Program-made: the position numbers and the translations under genes | Assembly: GCF_004331175.1 (NCBI RefSeq) | Contig: NZ_SJOD01000005.1 | Location: 248,001-312,000, forward strand | DNA from: Acinetobacter sp. ANC 4178 | GTDB lineage: Bacteria > Pseudomonadota > Gammaproteobacteria > Pseudomonadales > Moraxellaceae | Direction of reading: 5' to 3' | Length of the DNA: 64,000 bases | Notes under the pieces: generated by a model | The model's input: only the letters and a program-made list of their open reading frames with translations | The model's database searches: none | Told to the model about the DNA's origin: nothing | Shown here: positions 55,579-64,000 of the stretch, one piece after another | Position numbering within the stretch: the stretch's first letter is position 1 | How the letters are laid out: each line of letters opens with the position of its first letter

Positions 55579-56994
55579 TTAGAACAAACGGTTCATACCA
55601 TTCAAAGTCGCTACACGGTATGCTTCCGCCATTGTTGGGTAGTTAAATGTCGTTTCCACAAAATACTTGATGGTATTATTTGGACTGTTCATCACTGCTT
55701 GACCAATGTGAATAATTTCCGCAGCGTTATTACCAAAGCAATGCACACCTAAAATTTCCAAGGTATCACGATGGAACAGAATCTTTAATTCACCGACGGT
55801 ATCCCCTGTAATTTGCGCACGAGCTAAATGACGGAAAGAGGCCTGACCCACTTCATACGGAATTTTTTCTTCCGTTAATTGCTGTTCGTTCTTACCAATC
55901 GAAGAAATTTCTGGAATGGTGTAGATCCCTGTAGGAATATCAACTACGGGTTCAACACCTTCTTCACCACTCATATTTGCCCCTGCACAACGACCTTGGT
56001 CATAGGCAGCAGAAGCCAGTGATGGCCAACCAATCACATCACCCGCAGCGTAAATATTGTCAACTTCAGTTTGGTATTGATCATTCACGGTAATTTGACC
56101 GCGGCTGTTTGGTGTAATACCCACATTCTCAAGACCTAAACCATCGGTATTACCAGAACGACCGTTACACCATAAAATCGCATCGGCTTTAATTTTCTTA
56201 CCACTGAGCAAATGCATCACAACGTGATCATCGAAAGTTTCAAGATGATCAATCTGTTCATTATGACGAATCAATACACCCTGCTCACGCAAGTGATAAG
56301 AGAGTGCATCCGAAATTTCGTCATCTAAATAGCTGAGTAATTTCATTTGGGTATTGATCAGATCAACTTTATGATCTAAGCCAATGAAAATTGACGCATA
56401 TTCACAGCCGATCACACCCGCACCATAAATGATGATTTTCTGGATCGAGAAATCCAAATCCAAGATTTTATCTGAATCAAATACGCGCGGATGATTAAAA
56501 TCAAGCATCGCAGGACGATATGGACGGCTACCTGTCGCAATCACCAACTGCTTAAACATGATGGTTTCTTTAATCCCTTCGGGCGTAAAAACCAAAATTG
56601 TGTTTTGATCTTGGATATAAGCACGACCGTGGAAAATATCAATCTTGTTACGATCGTAAAAACGCGAGTGCGTCTCAACTTGTTGTTGAATGACTTTATG
56701 CGCATTGCGTAGCACTTGTTTCATGGTGAATTGTTTCCAATCCCCCACTTTTTGGAACATTGGGTCGCGTTGATAGCGAATAATGCTCGATACAGTTTGA
56801 CGCAATGCCTTACTCGGAATTGTGCCAACGTGGGTACAGTTACCCCCCAGTTGCTCTCGCATATCAATAATTGCAACACGCTTGCCCGATTTGGCAAGTT
56901 TCATTGCCGCACCTTCACCAGCAGGGCCTGAACCGAGAACGACCGCATCGTATTTCACAAAAGTTCCACTAACGACCTCTTTCTTACGTGCCAT
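55579..56994 (-). CDS. sthA: Si-specific (soluble) pyridine nucleotide transhydrogenase
   Basis: Flavoprotein of 471 residues that interconverts NADPH/NAD+ and NADP+/NADH. FAD-binding [18 protein letters not shown] opens the protein. The redox segment reads [16 protein letters not shown], which keeps only one of the two cysteines of disulfide reductases, as is typical for SthA. A second Rossmann motif is [15 protein letters not shown], and the dimer domain ends [26 protein letters not shown]. There is a GGAG-type ribosome-binding site. The gene stands alone. Confidence 0.95.
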   Translation of the reverse strand: MARKKEVVSGTFVKYDAVVLGSGPAGEGAAMKLAKSGKRVAIIDMREQLGGNCTHVGTIPSKALRQTVSSIIRYQRDPMFQKVGDWKQFTMKQVLRNAHKVIQQQVETHSRFYDRNKIDIFHGRAYIQDQNTILVFTPEGIKETIMFKQLVIATGSRPYRPAMLDFNHPRVFDSDKILDLDFSIQKIIIYGAGVIGCEYASIFIGLDHKVDLINTQMKLLSYLDDEISDALSYHLREQGVLIRHNEQIDHLETFDDHVVMHLLSGKKIKADAILWCNGRSGNTDGLGLENVGITPNSRGQITVNDQYQTEVDNIYAAGDVIGWPSLASAAYDQGRCAGANMSGEEGVEPVVDIPTGIYTIPEISSIGKNEQQLTEEKIPYEVGQASFRHLARAQITGDTVGELKILFHRDTLEILGVHCFGNNAAEIIHIGQAVMNSPNNTIKYFVETTFNYPTMAEAYRVATLNGMNRLF

Positions 56995-57143
56995 TCAACG
57001 CTCCTTTTCTATAAATCTGTGTCTATTTTCGCTCTATTATGACTGAAAATAGCTGACTTTGCTGTATTTCATAGTCATATATTGAATGATAACGACATTT
57101 AGAAAATGAATAGTGTTTTCGCCCTATCAATGTGCAATTCCGT

Positions 57144-57149
57144 TATAAT
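57144..57149 (+). promoter_or_regulatory. -10 element of lipA
   Basis: TATAAT, preceded by CG rather than TG, 41 bases before the ATG at 57190. A matching -35 is not evident. Confidence 0.4.
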
Positions 57150-57189
57150 GTGGTCATATCTCTCCGTGTAAACAGTGGAAAAGTTGAAT

Positions 57190-58203
57190 ATGTCTGAAAG
57201 CCGTAAACCTGAACAGGGTGTCAAACTTCGTGGTGCAGAAAAAGTTTCACGTATTCCTGTCAAAGTTGTTCCTACGGTTGAAGTGCCTCGTAAGCCAGAC
57301 TGGATTCGTGTCAAGATGACAGCGCCTGAGGAAGTTCAACGCATTAAAACAACTTTACGTGCGCAAAAATTACATACCGTGTGTGAAGAAGCTGCTTGCC
57401 CAAATTTACCTGAATGTTTTGGTGGTGGTACGGCAACCTTTATGATTATGGGTGACATCTGTACCCGTCGTTGTCCATTCTGTGATGTTGCACATGGTCG
57501 TCCAAATGCGCTTGACGCTGATGAGCCGCGTCATATGGCGGAAACCATTTCAAATTTAGGTTTGAAATATGCCGTGATTACCTCGGTAGACCGTGACGAT
57601 CTATTGGATGGTGGCGCACAGCACTTTGTCGATTGTATTAAAGAAGCACGTAGTTTAAGCCCAAAAACTCTACTCGAGATTTTGGTACCAGACTTCCGTG
57701 GTCGTATGGATATTGCTCTACGCATTATGACCGAATGTCCGCCAGACGTGTTTAACCACAATATTGAAACTGTGCCACGTTTGTATAAAGCCATGCGTCC
57801 AGGTTCAGATTACCAACACTCTTTAACACTCCTTAAAATGTTTAAAGAGTACTGCCCTGATGTTCCAACCAAATGTGGTTTGATGGTCGGTATTGGTGAA
57901 ACTGAAGAAGAAGTCATTGCCTTATTAGATGACTTACGCGCGCATGATGTTGATTACGTGACTATTGGTCAGTATTTACAGCCTTCTAAAGAACATGCAC
58001 CGATTGACCGTTTTGTCAGCCCAGAAGAATTCGAGCGTTACGCTGAACATGGTCGCAAACTTGGTTTTAGAAATATCTGGTCGGCACCGATGGTTCGTTC
58101 AAGTTACTTTGCAGACCGTCAATACCATGGCGAACCTGTACCCGCAGTGCGTCGTAAAGTTGACCCAGCAAAGAAAATTGCCGTACAAACAATTGAAGCT
58201 TAA
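57190..58203 (+). CDS. lipA: Lipoyl synthase
   Basis: Radical SAM enzyme of 337 residues that inserts two sulfurs into octanoyl-protein. The auxiliary cluster cysteines are C65, C70 and C76 ([12 protein letters not shown]), and the radical SAM cluster cysteines are C91, C95 and C98 (CTRRCPFC). The C-terminal RSSYFADRQ supplies the Ser ligand of the auxiliary cluster. The ATG at 57190 is preferred over a GTG at 57175 because GGAAAAG is then well placed. lipB is not in the window. Confidence 0.96.
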   Translation: MSESRKPEQGVKLRGAEKVSRIPVKVVPTVEVPRKPDWIRVKMTAPEEVQRIKTTLRAQKLHTVCEEAACPNLPECFGGGTATFMIMGDICTRRCPFCDVAHGRPNALDADEPRHMAETISNLGLKYAVITSVDRDDLLDGGAQHFVDCIKEARSLSPKTLLEILVPDFRGRMDIALRIMTECPPDVFNHNIETVPRLYKAMRPGSDYQHSLTLLKMFKEYCPDVPTKCGLMVGIGETEEEVIALLDDLRAHDVDYVTIGQYLQPSKEHAPIDRFVSPEEFERYAEHGRKLGFRNIWSAPMVRSSYFADRQYHGEPVPAVRRKVDPAKKIAVQTIEA

Positions 58204-58221
58204 TTAAGGCTTTGATTTAAA

Positions 58222-58256
58222 AAACCCTTTAGATCATATATTTAAAGGGTTTTTTA
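58222..58256 (+). terminator. lipA terminator
   Basis: Stem AAACCCTTTA/TAAAGGGTTT with a loop of about ten bases and six T, 20 bases after the stop. Confidence 0.85.
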
Positions 58257-58286
58257 TTATCATGAGCATCAATTAAAGCGATTACA

Positions 58287-58544
58287 TTATATCCAGTACA
58301 CATTAAAACTATAAAAAAATTCATTCACTTCAAAGCGAACTTGATAACCCAATTGGGTCAATTCAGCCGAAAGCTCCCGAATTTCAATTAAAGGTAAATG
58401 CTTCGGTAAAACAGCAAAGACTGCTGTATTCCCCTGCTGAGCACTTTCTTCAATTAATTTTGCTAAGCGCTCTTTATAGAGATTGATATCTAATTTGGCG
58501 GTTGCCATAAGAATTTTGGCATGTTCGGCGGTAATAAAGCTCAT
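58287..58544 (-). CDS. Small hypothetical protein
   Basis: Protein of 85 residues, not recognised. The first half (MSFITAEHAKILMATAKLDI, then LYKERLAKLIEESAQQGN) is helical. The second half (LPKHLPLIEIRELSAELTQLGYQVRFEV) suggests a beta-alpha-beta unit ending in an aromatic tail. There is no signal peptide. It is leftward and convergent with lipA, sharing the terminator region. Frame length and composition support it, but it lacks a strong ribosome-binding site (AGAG only). Confidence 0.6.
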   Translation of the reverse strand: MSFITAEHAKILMATAKLDINLYKERLAKLIEESAQQGNTAVFAVLPKHLPLIEIRELSAELTQLGYQVRFEVNEFFYSFNVYWI

Positions 58545-58835
58545 TCTTGTTCTCTTGGTATTGATGAATTATTTCTTTTGATCATAGCAAACAGAATAGA
58601 GATACAGTTGAAAAATTATACGAATTTTATCTTTAAATTTCTCACATCATCTATTTTAAAAAATTAAAGCAACCTCACTTTTAAAAAATTCCATCCACCA
58701 GAAGTTGCTCCCAAAATAAGCATTTTTTACCTATCAGTATAAAATGATCAATAAAATGCATCATCATAAGTCAAATTAACTAATTTAATTTTCACATAAT
58801 TTATTGGAAGTATTGAATTGATTGAGAAATCAAAA
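58545..58835. other. AT-rich gap before formamidase-like gene
   Basis: About 290 bases, strongly AT-rich, without a gene. It probably contains the upstream site for a sigma-54 activator that would match the promoter at 58836-58852. No clear dyad was picked out. Confidence 0.35.
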
Positions 58836-58852
58836 TTGGCATAAGGATTGCT
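58836..58852 (+). promoter_or_regulatory. Sigma-54 promoter
   Basis: TTGGCATAAGGATTGCT matches the -24/-12 consensus, with GG at 58838-58839, ten bases between, and GC at 58850-58851. It lies 49 bases before the ATG of the formamidase-like gene and should need RpoN and an enhancer-binding protein. Confidence 0.75.
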
Positions 58853-58900
58853 ATATATCAAATACATAGATTGGAGATAAATTAAGTAAAGGTCAAACTT

Positions 58901-60133
58901 ATGTTGAAAATTAAACTTATTTCATTGGCTGTATTAACGACATTGAGCTCAGCATTCACCTATGCCGATGATTTCAAAATTCTTAAACAAATATCTGAAA
59001 AACCAACCTTACTTAAAGAGGGTACATATAAAGGCAACTACTATGTACCATCCACACTAAATACCATTACTTGGGGCTATTTACCCAATCGAGATGCAAA
59101 ACCTGTTTTAACGGTAAACTCTGGCAGTATTGTGACTTTTGATACGGTCTCCCACGAAGGTTTACTTGAAGATCAAGGACGAGATGCAGACAAATATTTC
59201 CAATCTAAAGGGGTTAAGTCTGAATATATTCTAGATGAAGCCAAAAAAATTACCCAATCCAAACTAGCACATGACTTCCATAAAGATGGTCCACACATTG
59301 TTACAGGACCAGTCGCCATTGCAGGTGCTGAGCCCGGGGATATTTTAAAAGTTGAAGTGATTAAGGTCGAACCACGTGTACCCTATGGTGTAATTTCGAA
59401 TCGACACGGCAAAGGAGCCTTGGTCGGAGAATTCCCAAAGACACCTCAACAAGATAATCCATCTGCTGAGCATCCTGAACGCTTCGGCAATGTTTCAATT
59501 TTCACCCCGATTGAAAAGAATGCTCAAGGTGAATATGAAGGTGTGTTAAAGACCGCATCGGGTAAAGCGATTCGTTTCCCGCTTTATCCTTTTATGGGCA
59601 TTATGGGGGTAGCTGCAAACACCTCGGAACCTGTTCACTCTGTACCACCAGCCTTGTATGGTGGAAATATTGATATTAATGAGCTTGGTGCGGGTGCAAC
59701 TGCCTATTATCCAGTTCAAGTCAAAGGCGCACTTTTTTACACGGGTGACAGCCATTTCTCGCAAGGTGATGGTGAAGTCGCACTGACGGCATTGGAAGCA
59801 TCAGCACGTGCGACCCTCAAATTTACCTTATTAAAGGCAGGTAAGGACAAGATTCCGGGGCAAGAAATTAAACAACCTTTAGCTGAAAATGCAGAGTTCT
59901 GGATTACCCCTGGTTTAGATGCTGATCTGGATGAAGCGATGAAAAAATCAACCCGTGAAGCGATCCGTTTTTTAAATCAAGAATATGGAATTGATGAAGC
60001 GACTGCCTATGCTTACTTAAGTGCCGCAACAGATTTTGAAGTTTCACAAGTGGTTGACCGTACCAAAGGCATTCATGCCAAAATTCGTAAAGCCGATTTC
60101 AAAGAGTTTGCTTCAGAAAATCAAAGTAAATAA
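58901..60133 (+). CDS. Periplasmic acetamidase/formamidase family protein
   Basis: Amidase of 410 residues of the FmdA/AmdA family (PF03069), which hydrolyses formamide, acetamide or similar short amides to ammonia and acid. The signal peptide ends at TYADD (about residue 22), unlike most family members, which are cytoplasmic. Family segments are SGSIVTFDTVSHEG, PHIVTGPVAIAGAEPGDILKVEV and GDSHFSQGDGEVALTALE. Control by sigma-54 would link it to nitrogen scavenging. The gene stands alone. Zinc-binding residues cannot be assigned with confidence. Confidence 0.9.
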   Translation: MLKIKLISLAVLTTLSSAFTYADDFKILKQISEKPTLLKEGTYKGNYYVPSTLNTITWGYLPNRDAKPVLTVNSGSIVTFDTVSHEGLLEDQGRDADKYFQSKGVKSEYILDEAKKITQSKLAHDFHKDGPHIVTGPVAIAGAEPGDILKVEVIKVEPRVPYGVISNRHGKGALVGEFPKTPQQDNPSAEHPERFGNVSIFTPIEKNAQGEYEGVLKTASGKAIRFPLYPFMGIMGVAANTSEPVHSVPPALYGGNIDINELGAGATAYYPVQVKGALFYTGDSHFSQGDGEVALTALEASARATLKFTLLKAGKDKIPGQEIKQPLAENAEFWITPGLDADLDEAMKKSTREAIRFLNQEYGIDEATAYAYLSAATDFEVSQVVDRTKGIHAKIRKADFKEFASENQSK

Positions 60134-60562
60134 TTTATTATCAATATGAAAATGAAGGTGATTACCCAATCACCTTCATTAAATAAATAGTTTCAATACA
60201 ATCGACAGAGGTGATTCTCGTACCCATTACACCAATTTAAATTCACTATTGTTTACATCTCATCACCACATTTATACGTCAAGCAATTGATTAAAAAATC
60301 AGCAAAGTCATAAACTATTCATATAACCAACGGATTAGGCATACTGACAAGATTCAAACCATGCATACACCTATGACGATAATGAGATTCTAAGCACTTG
60401 AGTGCACAAAAGCTTTATCATCTGCTGAGATAAGTCGTAGATATCTTGAAAAATCCCAAAAACATCAGATTATCGACTTACAGCGTGAACTGAATGAGTT
60501 CAAATCAATACGTCATCTTCGAGTTGTAATTTATACAAATAACAATTTTACAGGAGGTTGAT
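60134..60562. other. Intergenic region with a possible gene relic
   Basis: About 430 bases. At about 60407-60560 a frame without a start codon reads LSSAEISRRYLEKSQKHQII and ends at the TGA just before the next gene. It is helical and protein-like but too short to name, so it may be the end of a decayed gene or chance. The rest shows nothing. Confidence 0.35.
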
Positions 60563-60850
60563 ATGAATTTTCTGACAAATTTATTGGTCGCCAAACCTCT
60601 GTCCATTTTCTGGATTGCCTGTATCTTTTTTATCGGCTATTTAATCGTACGTAATTTTAGCCACCAGCATAGTGCAAAATATTTAGGCCTAACCTCAATT
60701 TCATGGCTGCTTTATGCGCTCTGGGAATTTTTAGTTCAGCTCAAATCACCAGACGCCAATATTCGTATTGATTTACTCATTATCTGGCCGGTAATTTTTA
60801 TACTGACTTTTATTTCCATGCTGTTGCTGTTTTTTAAAAGCGAAAAATAA
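60563..60850 (+). CDS. Small three-TM membrane protein
   Basis: Membrane protein of 95 residues with three hydrophobic segments (about 12-30, 41-58 and 71-90). It has no motif I recognise. A strong AGGAGG ribosome-binding site six bases before the ATG supports real translation. It lies between the formamidase-like gene and the convergent 3-hydroxybutyrate dehydrogenase gene. Function unknown. Confidence 0.72.
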   Translation: MNFLTNLLVAKPLSIFWIACIFFIGYLIVRNFSHQHSAKYLGLTSISWLLYALWEFLVQLKSPDANIRIDLLIIWPVIFILTFISMLLLFFKSEK

Positions 60851-60879
60851 AGAGCCAAGCGAATAGACACTCACCCTCT

Positions 60880-60908
60880 AAAAAAGAACCAGTCGTTTCC
60901 GACTGGTC
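60880..60908 (-). terminator. bdhA terminator
   Basis: Stem AACCAGTCG/CGACTGGT with loop TTTC, preceded on the left by an A run, which is a T run read leftwards after bdhA. Confidence 0.75.
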
Positions 60909-60989
60909 AAGGAAAAAGTTACGCTGCTATCTAAAGAATTGTGATTCTTTTATGGCTGGATAGCGCCGTATCTTTATTTATAAGTATTG

Positions 60990-61775
60990 TTATTGCGCGG
61001 TGTATCCACCATCCATAACTACAGCCTGCCCTGTAATGCCAGCGCCTTTGTCACTGGCTAAGAAAATTGCATAATTGGCAATTTCTTCGACACTGAGCAA
61101 ACGCTTTTGTGGCACCATCGCCAAAATCACATCTTCAAGTGCAGAGTCCAAACTCACATTGCGTGTTTTAGCCAAATCCGCAATTTGCCCACGAACCAAT
61201 GGCGTATCCACATAGCCTGGGCAAAGTGCATTTACGGTAATACCATCACGTGCGCACTCTAAAGCAGCAACTTTCGTCAGGCCAATCACACCATGCTTGG
61301 CACTGTTATAGCCTGCTTTACCCGCAAATCCAATTAAGCCATTAATCGATGCCATATTAATAATACGACCTGATTTCTGTGCCTTCATAATTGGAAAGGC
61401 ATGTTTAATTCCAATAAAAGAACCCGTCAACATGACTTGAATCAGTTTTTGATAGACTGCCGTTGGGAATTCTTCAATGGGTGCAACATGTTGAAAGCCT
61501 GCATTATTAATTAAAATATCCAAGGTACCAAAAGTAGTTTGAGCTAACTCAATCGCTGCCTGATACTGGGCTTCATCAGTTACATCACAAGGTGCTGAAA
61601 GTGCCTGAAAACCTTGTGCTTTTAATGCCTCAGCCGTTTCCTGACATTTTTCAGCATTCATATCAGAAATTACGACTTTTGCGCCTTCTTGTGCAAACTT
61701 CTTGGCAATTTCCAAGCCAATGCCGCTGGCCGAACCTGTAATAAATGCAACTTTATTTTCTAACTGCAAGCTCAT
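60990..61775 (-). CDS. bdhA: 3-hydroxybutyrate dehydrogenase
   Basis: Short-chain dehydrogenase of 261 residues converting D-3-hydroxybutyrate to acetoacetate with NAD+. The cofactor motif TGSASGIG lies at 14-21, NNAGFQHVAPIEEFP is typical of this enzyme, and the catalytic S143, Y156 and K160 are all present. NALCPGYVDTPLVRGQI and the terminal DGGYTAQ match known enzymes. It is 58 bases downstream of a GntP-type permease and probably co-transcribed with it, forming a 3-hydroxybutyrate uptake and oxidation unit. Confidence 0.95.
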   Translation of the reverse strand: MSLQLENKVAFITGSASGIGLEIAKKFAQEGAKVVISDMNAEKCQETAEALKAQGFQALSAPCDVTDEAQYQAAIELAQTTFGTLDILINNAGFQHVAPIEEFPTAVYQKLIQVMLTGSFIGIKHAFPIMKAQKSGRIINMASINGLIGFAGKAGYNSAKHGVIGLTKVAALECARDGITVNALCPGYVDTPLVRGQIADLAKTRNVSLDSALEDVILAMVPQKRLLSVEEIANYAIFLASDKGAGITGQAVVMDGGYTAQ

Positions 61776-61833
61776 GACTTACTCCTTTTACATCTAGCCT
61801 GCGACTTGCACAGGCCTAGTCCTCAACGTAATT

Positions 61834-63264
61834 TTAGACGATACCGAAAATTGTAAATGCAGCAATCACCACAAATACCGCTGTGGTTTTAATAATGGTG
61901 ACAGCAAAAATATCTTTATACGCTTGCTTATGGGTTAAACCTGTAACCGCAAGTAAGGTAATCACAGCACCATTATGCGGTAAGGTATCCATCCCTCCCG
62001 ATGCCATAGACACTACACGGTGCATGACTTCAGGCGGAATACCTGCCGCGAGAATTGCTGCATTGTATTGTTCCGCCATCGCACTCAGGGCAATACTCAT
62101 ACCTCCAGAAGCCGAACCAGTAATCCCCGCCAATACCGTTGTCGTCACTGCACCATTCACCAATGGATTGGTAAAAGTTGAACTTAAACCGTGACTAATT
62201 AAGGCAAAACCAGGTAATGCCGCGATAATGGCACCAAAACCATATTCCGAAGCCGTATTCATCACCGCGAGTAACGCACCACTAATACTGGTATTCACAC
62301 CTTCTTTGAACTGTACAATCACACGTTGATAGTCATATAAAAATGCACTGATAATGCCGACAATCAATGCCAAACCCACCGCCCAAATCGCACCCGTTTT
62401 TGCTACATCCACAGTGTAATTGGCTAAACCAATCGCATTAAAATCGAAACCGTTTGGATACCATTTTGGAATTGCAGTAGATAAAAACTTGTTCATCACC
62501 GCAACTAAAATAAGCGGTACAAAAGCCAGTGCCTGACGCACTTTAGTCCCATTTTGGCTATCTAAAAGATTGACTGATGCGGTTGACTCTGCCGCTGTTT
62601 GTACTTGTTCATTCGCGAAACCCGCATAGCCTTCACCCGCTTGTTCCGCTGCACGACAACGCCATTGTAGATAAAGCAAACCCATACACAGTACGAAAAT
62701 TGCACCAATAATCCCTAGAAAAGGTGCTGCATAAATATTGGTACCAAAGAAGGTCGTAGGAATCACGTTTTGAATTTGTGGCGTACCTGGCAAGGCATCC
62801 ATGGTAAAGGTAAACGCACCAAGTGCAATTGTGCCTGGAATTAAACGTTTTGGAATGTTCGCTTCTTGGAACAGTTGGTTGGCAAACGGATAAACTGCAA
62901 ACACCACCACAAATAGGCTCACACCGCTATAAGTCAAAATAGCACCTAACAATACAACCGTTAAAATTGCACGCTTAGCCCCAATCAAACTGACAATGGT
63001 TTTCGCAATCGAGGAGGCAATCCCCGACATTTCTACCACTTTTCCAAAAATTGCACCCAGTAAGAAGACCAAGAAATAGTCTTTAATGAAGTTCACCATC
63101 TTCGGCATAAATACGCCTGAATAAAATGGTAAAACATGATTAGGTGCAATCAAAAATACCGCAAGCAAGGCACAGAGGGGTGCCATGAGAATGACCGAAA
63201 ATCCTTTGTAGGCTGTGTACATTAACAAGCCTAAAGACAGCAGGATGACAAAGAAATCCCACAT
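61834..63264 (-). CDS. GntP-family permease, probably for 3-hydroxybutyrate
   Basis: Membrane transporter of 476 residues from the ATG at 63264, which has a GGGAG ribosome-binding site. A frame extension to 63318 is unlikely. Twelve or more hydrophobic segments and the GntP pattern are visible, with duplicated halves around FTMDALPGTPQIQNVIPTTFFGT and SGGMDTLPHNGAVITLLAVTG. The family normally carries gluconate or related acids. Its place before bdhA suggests D-3-hydroxybutyrate or acetoacetate as substrate. Confidence 0.9.
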   Translation of the reverse strand: MWDFFVILLSLGLLMYTAYKGFSVILMAPLCALLAVFLIAPNHVLPFYSGVFMPKMVNFIKDYFLVFLLGAIFGKVVEMSGIASSIAKTIVSLIGAKRAILTVVLLGAILTYSGVSLFVVVFAVYPFANQLFQEANIPKRLIPGTIALGAFTFTMDALPGTPQIQNVIPTTFFGTNIYAAPFLGIIGAIFVLCMGLLYLQWRCRAAEQAGEGYAGFANEQVQTAAESTASVNLLDSQNGTKVRQALAFVPLILVAVMNKFLSTAIPKWYPNGFDFNAIGLANYTVDVAKTGAIWAVGLALIVGIISAFLYDYQRVIVQFKEGVNTSISGALLAVMNTASEYGFGAIIAALPGFALISHGLSSTFTNPLVNGAVTTTVLAGITGSASGGMSIALSAMAEQYNAAILAAGIPPEVMHRVVSMASGGMDTLPHNGAVITLLAVTGLTHKQAYKDIFAVTIIKTTAVFVVIAAFTIFGIV

Positions 63265-63766
63265 ATTCTTTTCTCCCTGATAAAGAATATATAAGGGTGC
63301 ACACATTGCAATAGACAACGTGATAGACCTTTATTTTTTGACCGAAAAATATGCTCAATTTTATTAAGAGTTATCCTAAACCCTACATAAAAATAACAAG
63401 CAAAACCACTTTTAATATCAATTTTAATATTTAAAAAATAACACCAAAAATCCAAAAGACAACATTTAAATATTATAAATAATATAATTATTTTTATAAT
63501 ATAAATATTATCAATTACTTACATATAAAAATAAAACAAAATACAATATATTTAAAAATATGATTAATTATTTTAAAAAACTCATCAATCAATTTATTAT
63601 AATTAAAGTTTAAAGGTTAATAATATTTAAAATTATTATAATAAAATAAATTTTAAATAAATCTAATCATTTGTAACTTCATTGTTTTTTTGCATTTCAT
63701 GTGAAAAAAGCTCAAAATCAATCCAGACCTCATATTTCGCTTAGCCCTCGCGGTACACACCTACTT
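63265..63766. promoter_or_regulatory. AT-rich divergent region, permease/LysR
   Basis: About 500 bases. The stretch 63440-63660 is almost only A and T, and would bend and melt easily. It lies between the divergent permease-bdhA unit and a LysR gene, so it should contain both promoters and the regulator site. A T-N11-A type motif appears as TGCAATGTGTGCA near 63302-63314 on the minus strand, but I place little weight on it. Confidence 0.45.
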
Positions 63767-64000
63767 ATGACTTTAAAACAACTAAAAGCCTTCTTGGCTC
63801 TCGCTCGCAGTTTGAACTATGCTAATGCATCGAATGAACTTCACCTCAGCCAATCTGCTTTAAGCCTCACCATCAAAACCCTAGAAGAAGAACTGGGTGG
63901 AAAATTATTTAAGCGAAACACCCGTCGAGTAGAATTGACCTTTGAGGGAAAATCCCTAATTCCTTATGCCAAAAAACTATTGGCCAATTGGGAAGATATG
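63767..64000 (+). CDS. LysR-family regulator (5' part only)
   Basis: The first 78 residues of a LysR-type regulator, cut by the window end. The winged-helix DNA-binding domain is clear: LKQLKAFLALARSLNYANAS, HLSQSALSLTIKTLEEELG, then LFKRNTRRVELTFEGKSLIPYA. Divergent transcription from the permease-bdhA genes makes it the likely regulator of 3-hydroxybutyrate use, the usual LysR arrangement. No clear ribosome-binding site precedes the ATG at 63767. Confidence 0.88.
   Translation, partial: MTLKQLKAFLALARSLNYANASNELHLSQSALSLTIKTLEEELGGKLFKRNTRRVELTFEGKSLIPYAKKLLANWEDM

Overview
The window looks like a chromosomal core region of an Acinetobacter species. The base composition is AT-rich, and the protein sequences and gene pairings are of the Acinetobacter/Moraxellaceae type. 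Examples are a two-component acyl-CoA desaturase with a TetR regulator, a Si-specific transhydrogenase, an Rnk homologue, the rpsB-tsf/map divergence and a GntP-type permease next to 3-hydroxybutyrate dehydrogenase. I see no prophage, complete insertion sequence, CRISPR array, rRNA or replication origin. The genus assignment is by recognition, not by a database search.

Layout. 1-1461: left-truncated ahpF. 1602-4489: a three-gene leftward TelA-type module (coiled-coil protein, TelA, four-TM protein). 4783-6837: TonB-dependent receptor. 7063-12132: FabH-like synthase and the RNA helicase HrpA, which carries an in-frame hairpin-repeat insert. 12635-14553: ahpC, a KTSC protein, an O-methyltransferase and a DUF1653 protein. 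14708-17718: desaturase, its reductase and a divergent DesT-like regulator. 17794-26442: housekeeping genes (rapA, rluA, glcG-like, hemL, thiE, rnk, glyA). 26600-30056: lipoprotein lipase/esterase, DEDDh exonuclease and two unknown genes. 31140-34484: aspartate/alanine antiporter and aspartate 4-decarboxylase. 34809-34885: tRNA-Arg(CCG). 35064-38262: ABC exporter, queF and an unknown gene. 38399-41467: cell-wall genes rodA, mltB and rlpA-like. 41596-46678: amidohydrolase, DUF962 protein, AzlCD exporter with an AraC regulator, and a DUF3465 protein. 46742-49556: tsf, rpsB and map. 49864-55503: OmpW-like porin, nitrate transporter with an ANTAR-type leader, MFS transporter with a previously unlisted 45-residue membrane protein, and a TauD-family dioxygenase. 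55579-58544: sthA, lipA and a small unknown gene. 58901-60850: periplasmic formamidase-like protein behind a near-perfect sigma-54 promoter, and a small membrane protein. 60990-64000: 3-hydroxybutyrate dehydrogenase and permease, with a divergent LysR gene cut by the window edge.

How genes work together. AhpC and AhpF form one peroxidase system but lie about 11 kb apart. The desaturase and ferredoxin-type reductase form an electron-transfer pair under a DesT-like repressor. AspT and AspD together form a decarboxylation cycle that can generate proton motive force. BdhA and the GntP permease take up and oxidise 3-hydroxybutyrate. RodA, MltB and RlpA act on peptidoglycan. Nitrogen control shows twice, in the tandem hexaloop hairpins before the nitrate transporter and in the -24/-12 promoter before the formamidase-like gene.

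The least explained parts are the TelA module, the hairpin-peptide insert in HrpA, the long non-coding stretches at 21430-22034 and 30157-31139, a possible small RNA between two terminators near 34550-34749, and several lineage-specific proteins of unknown function.
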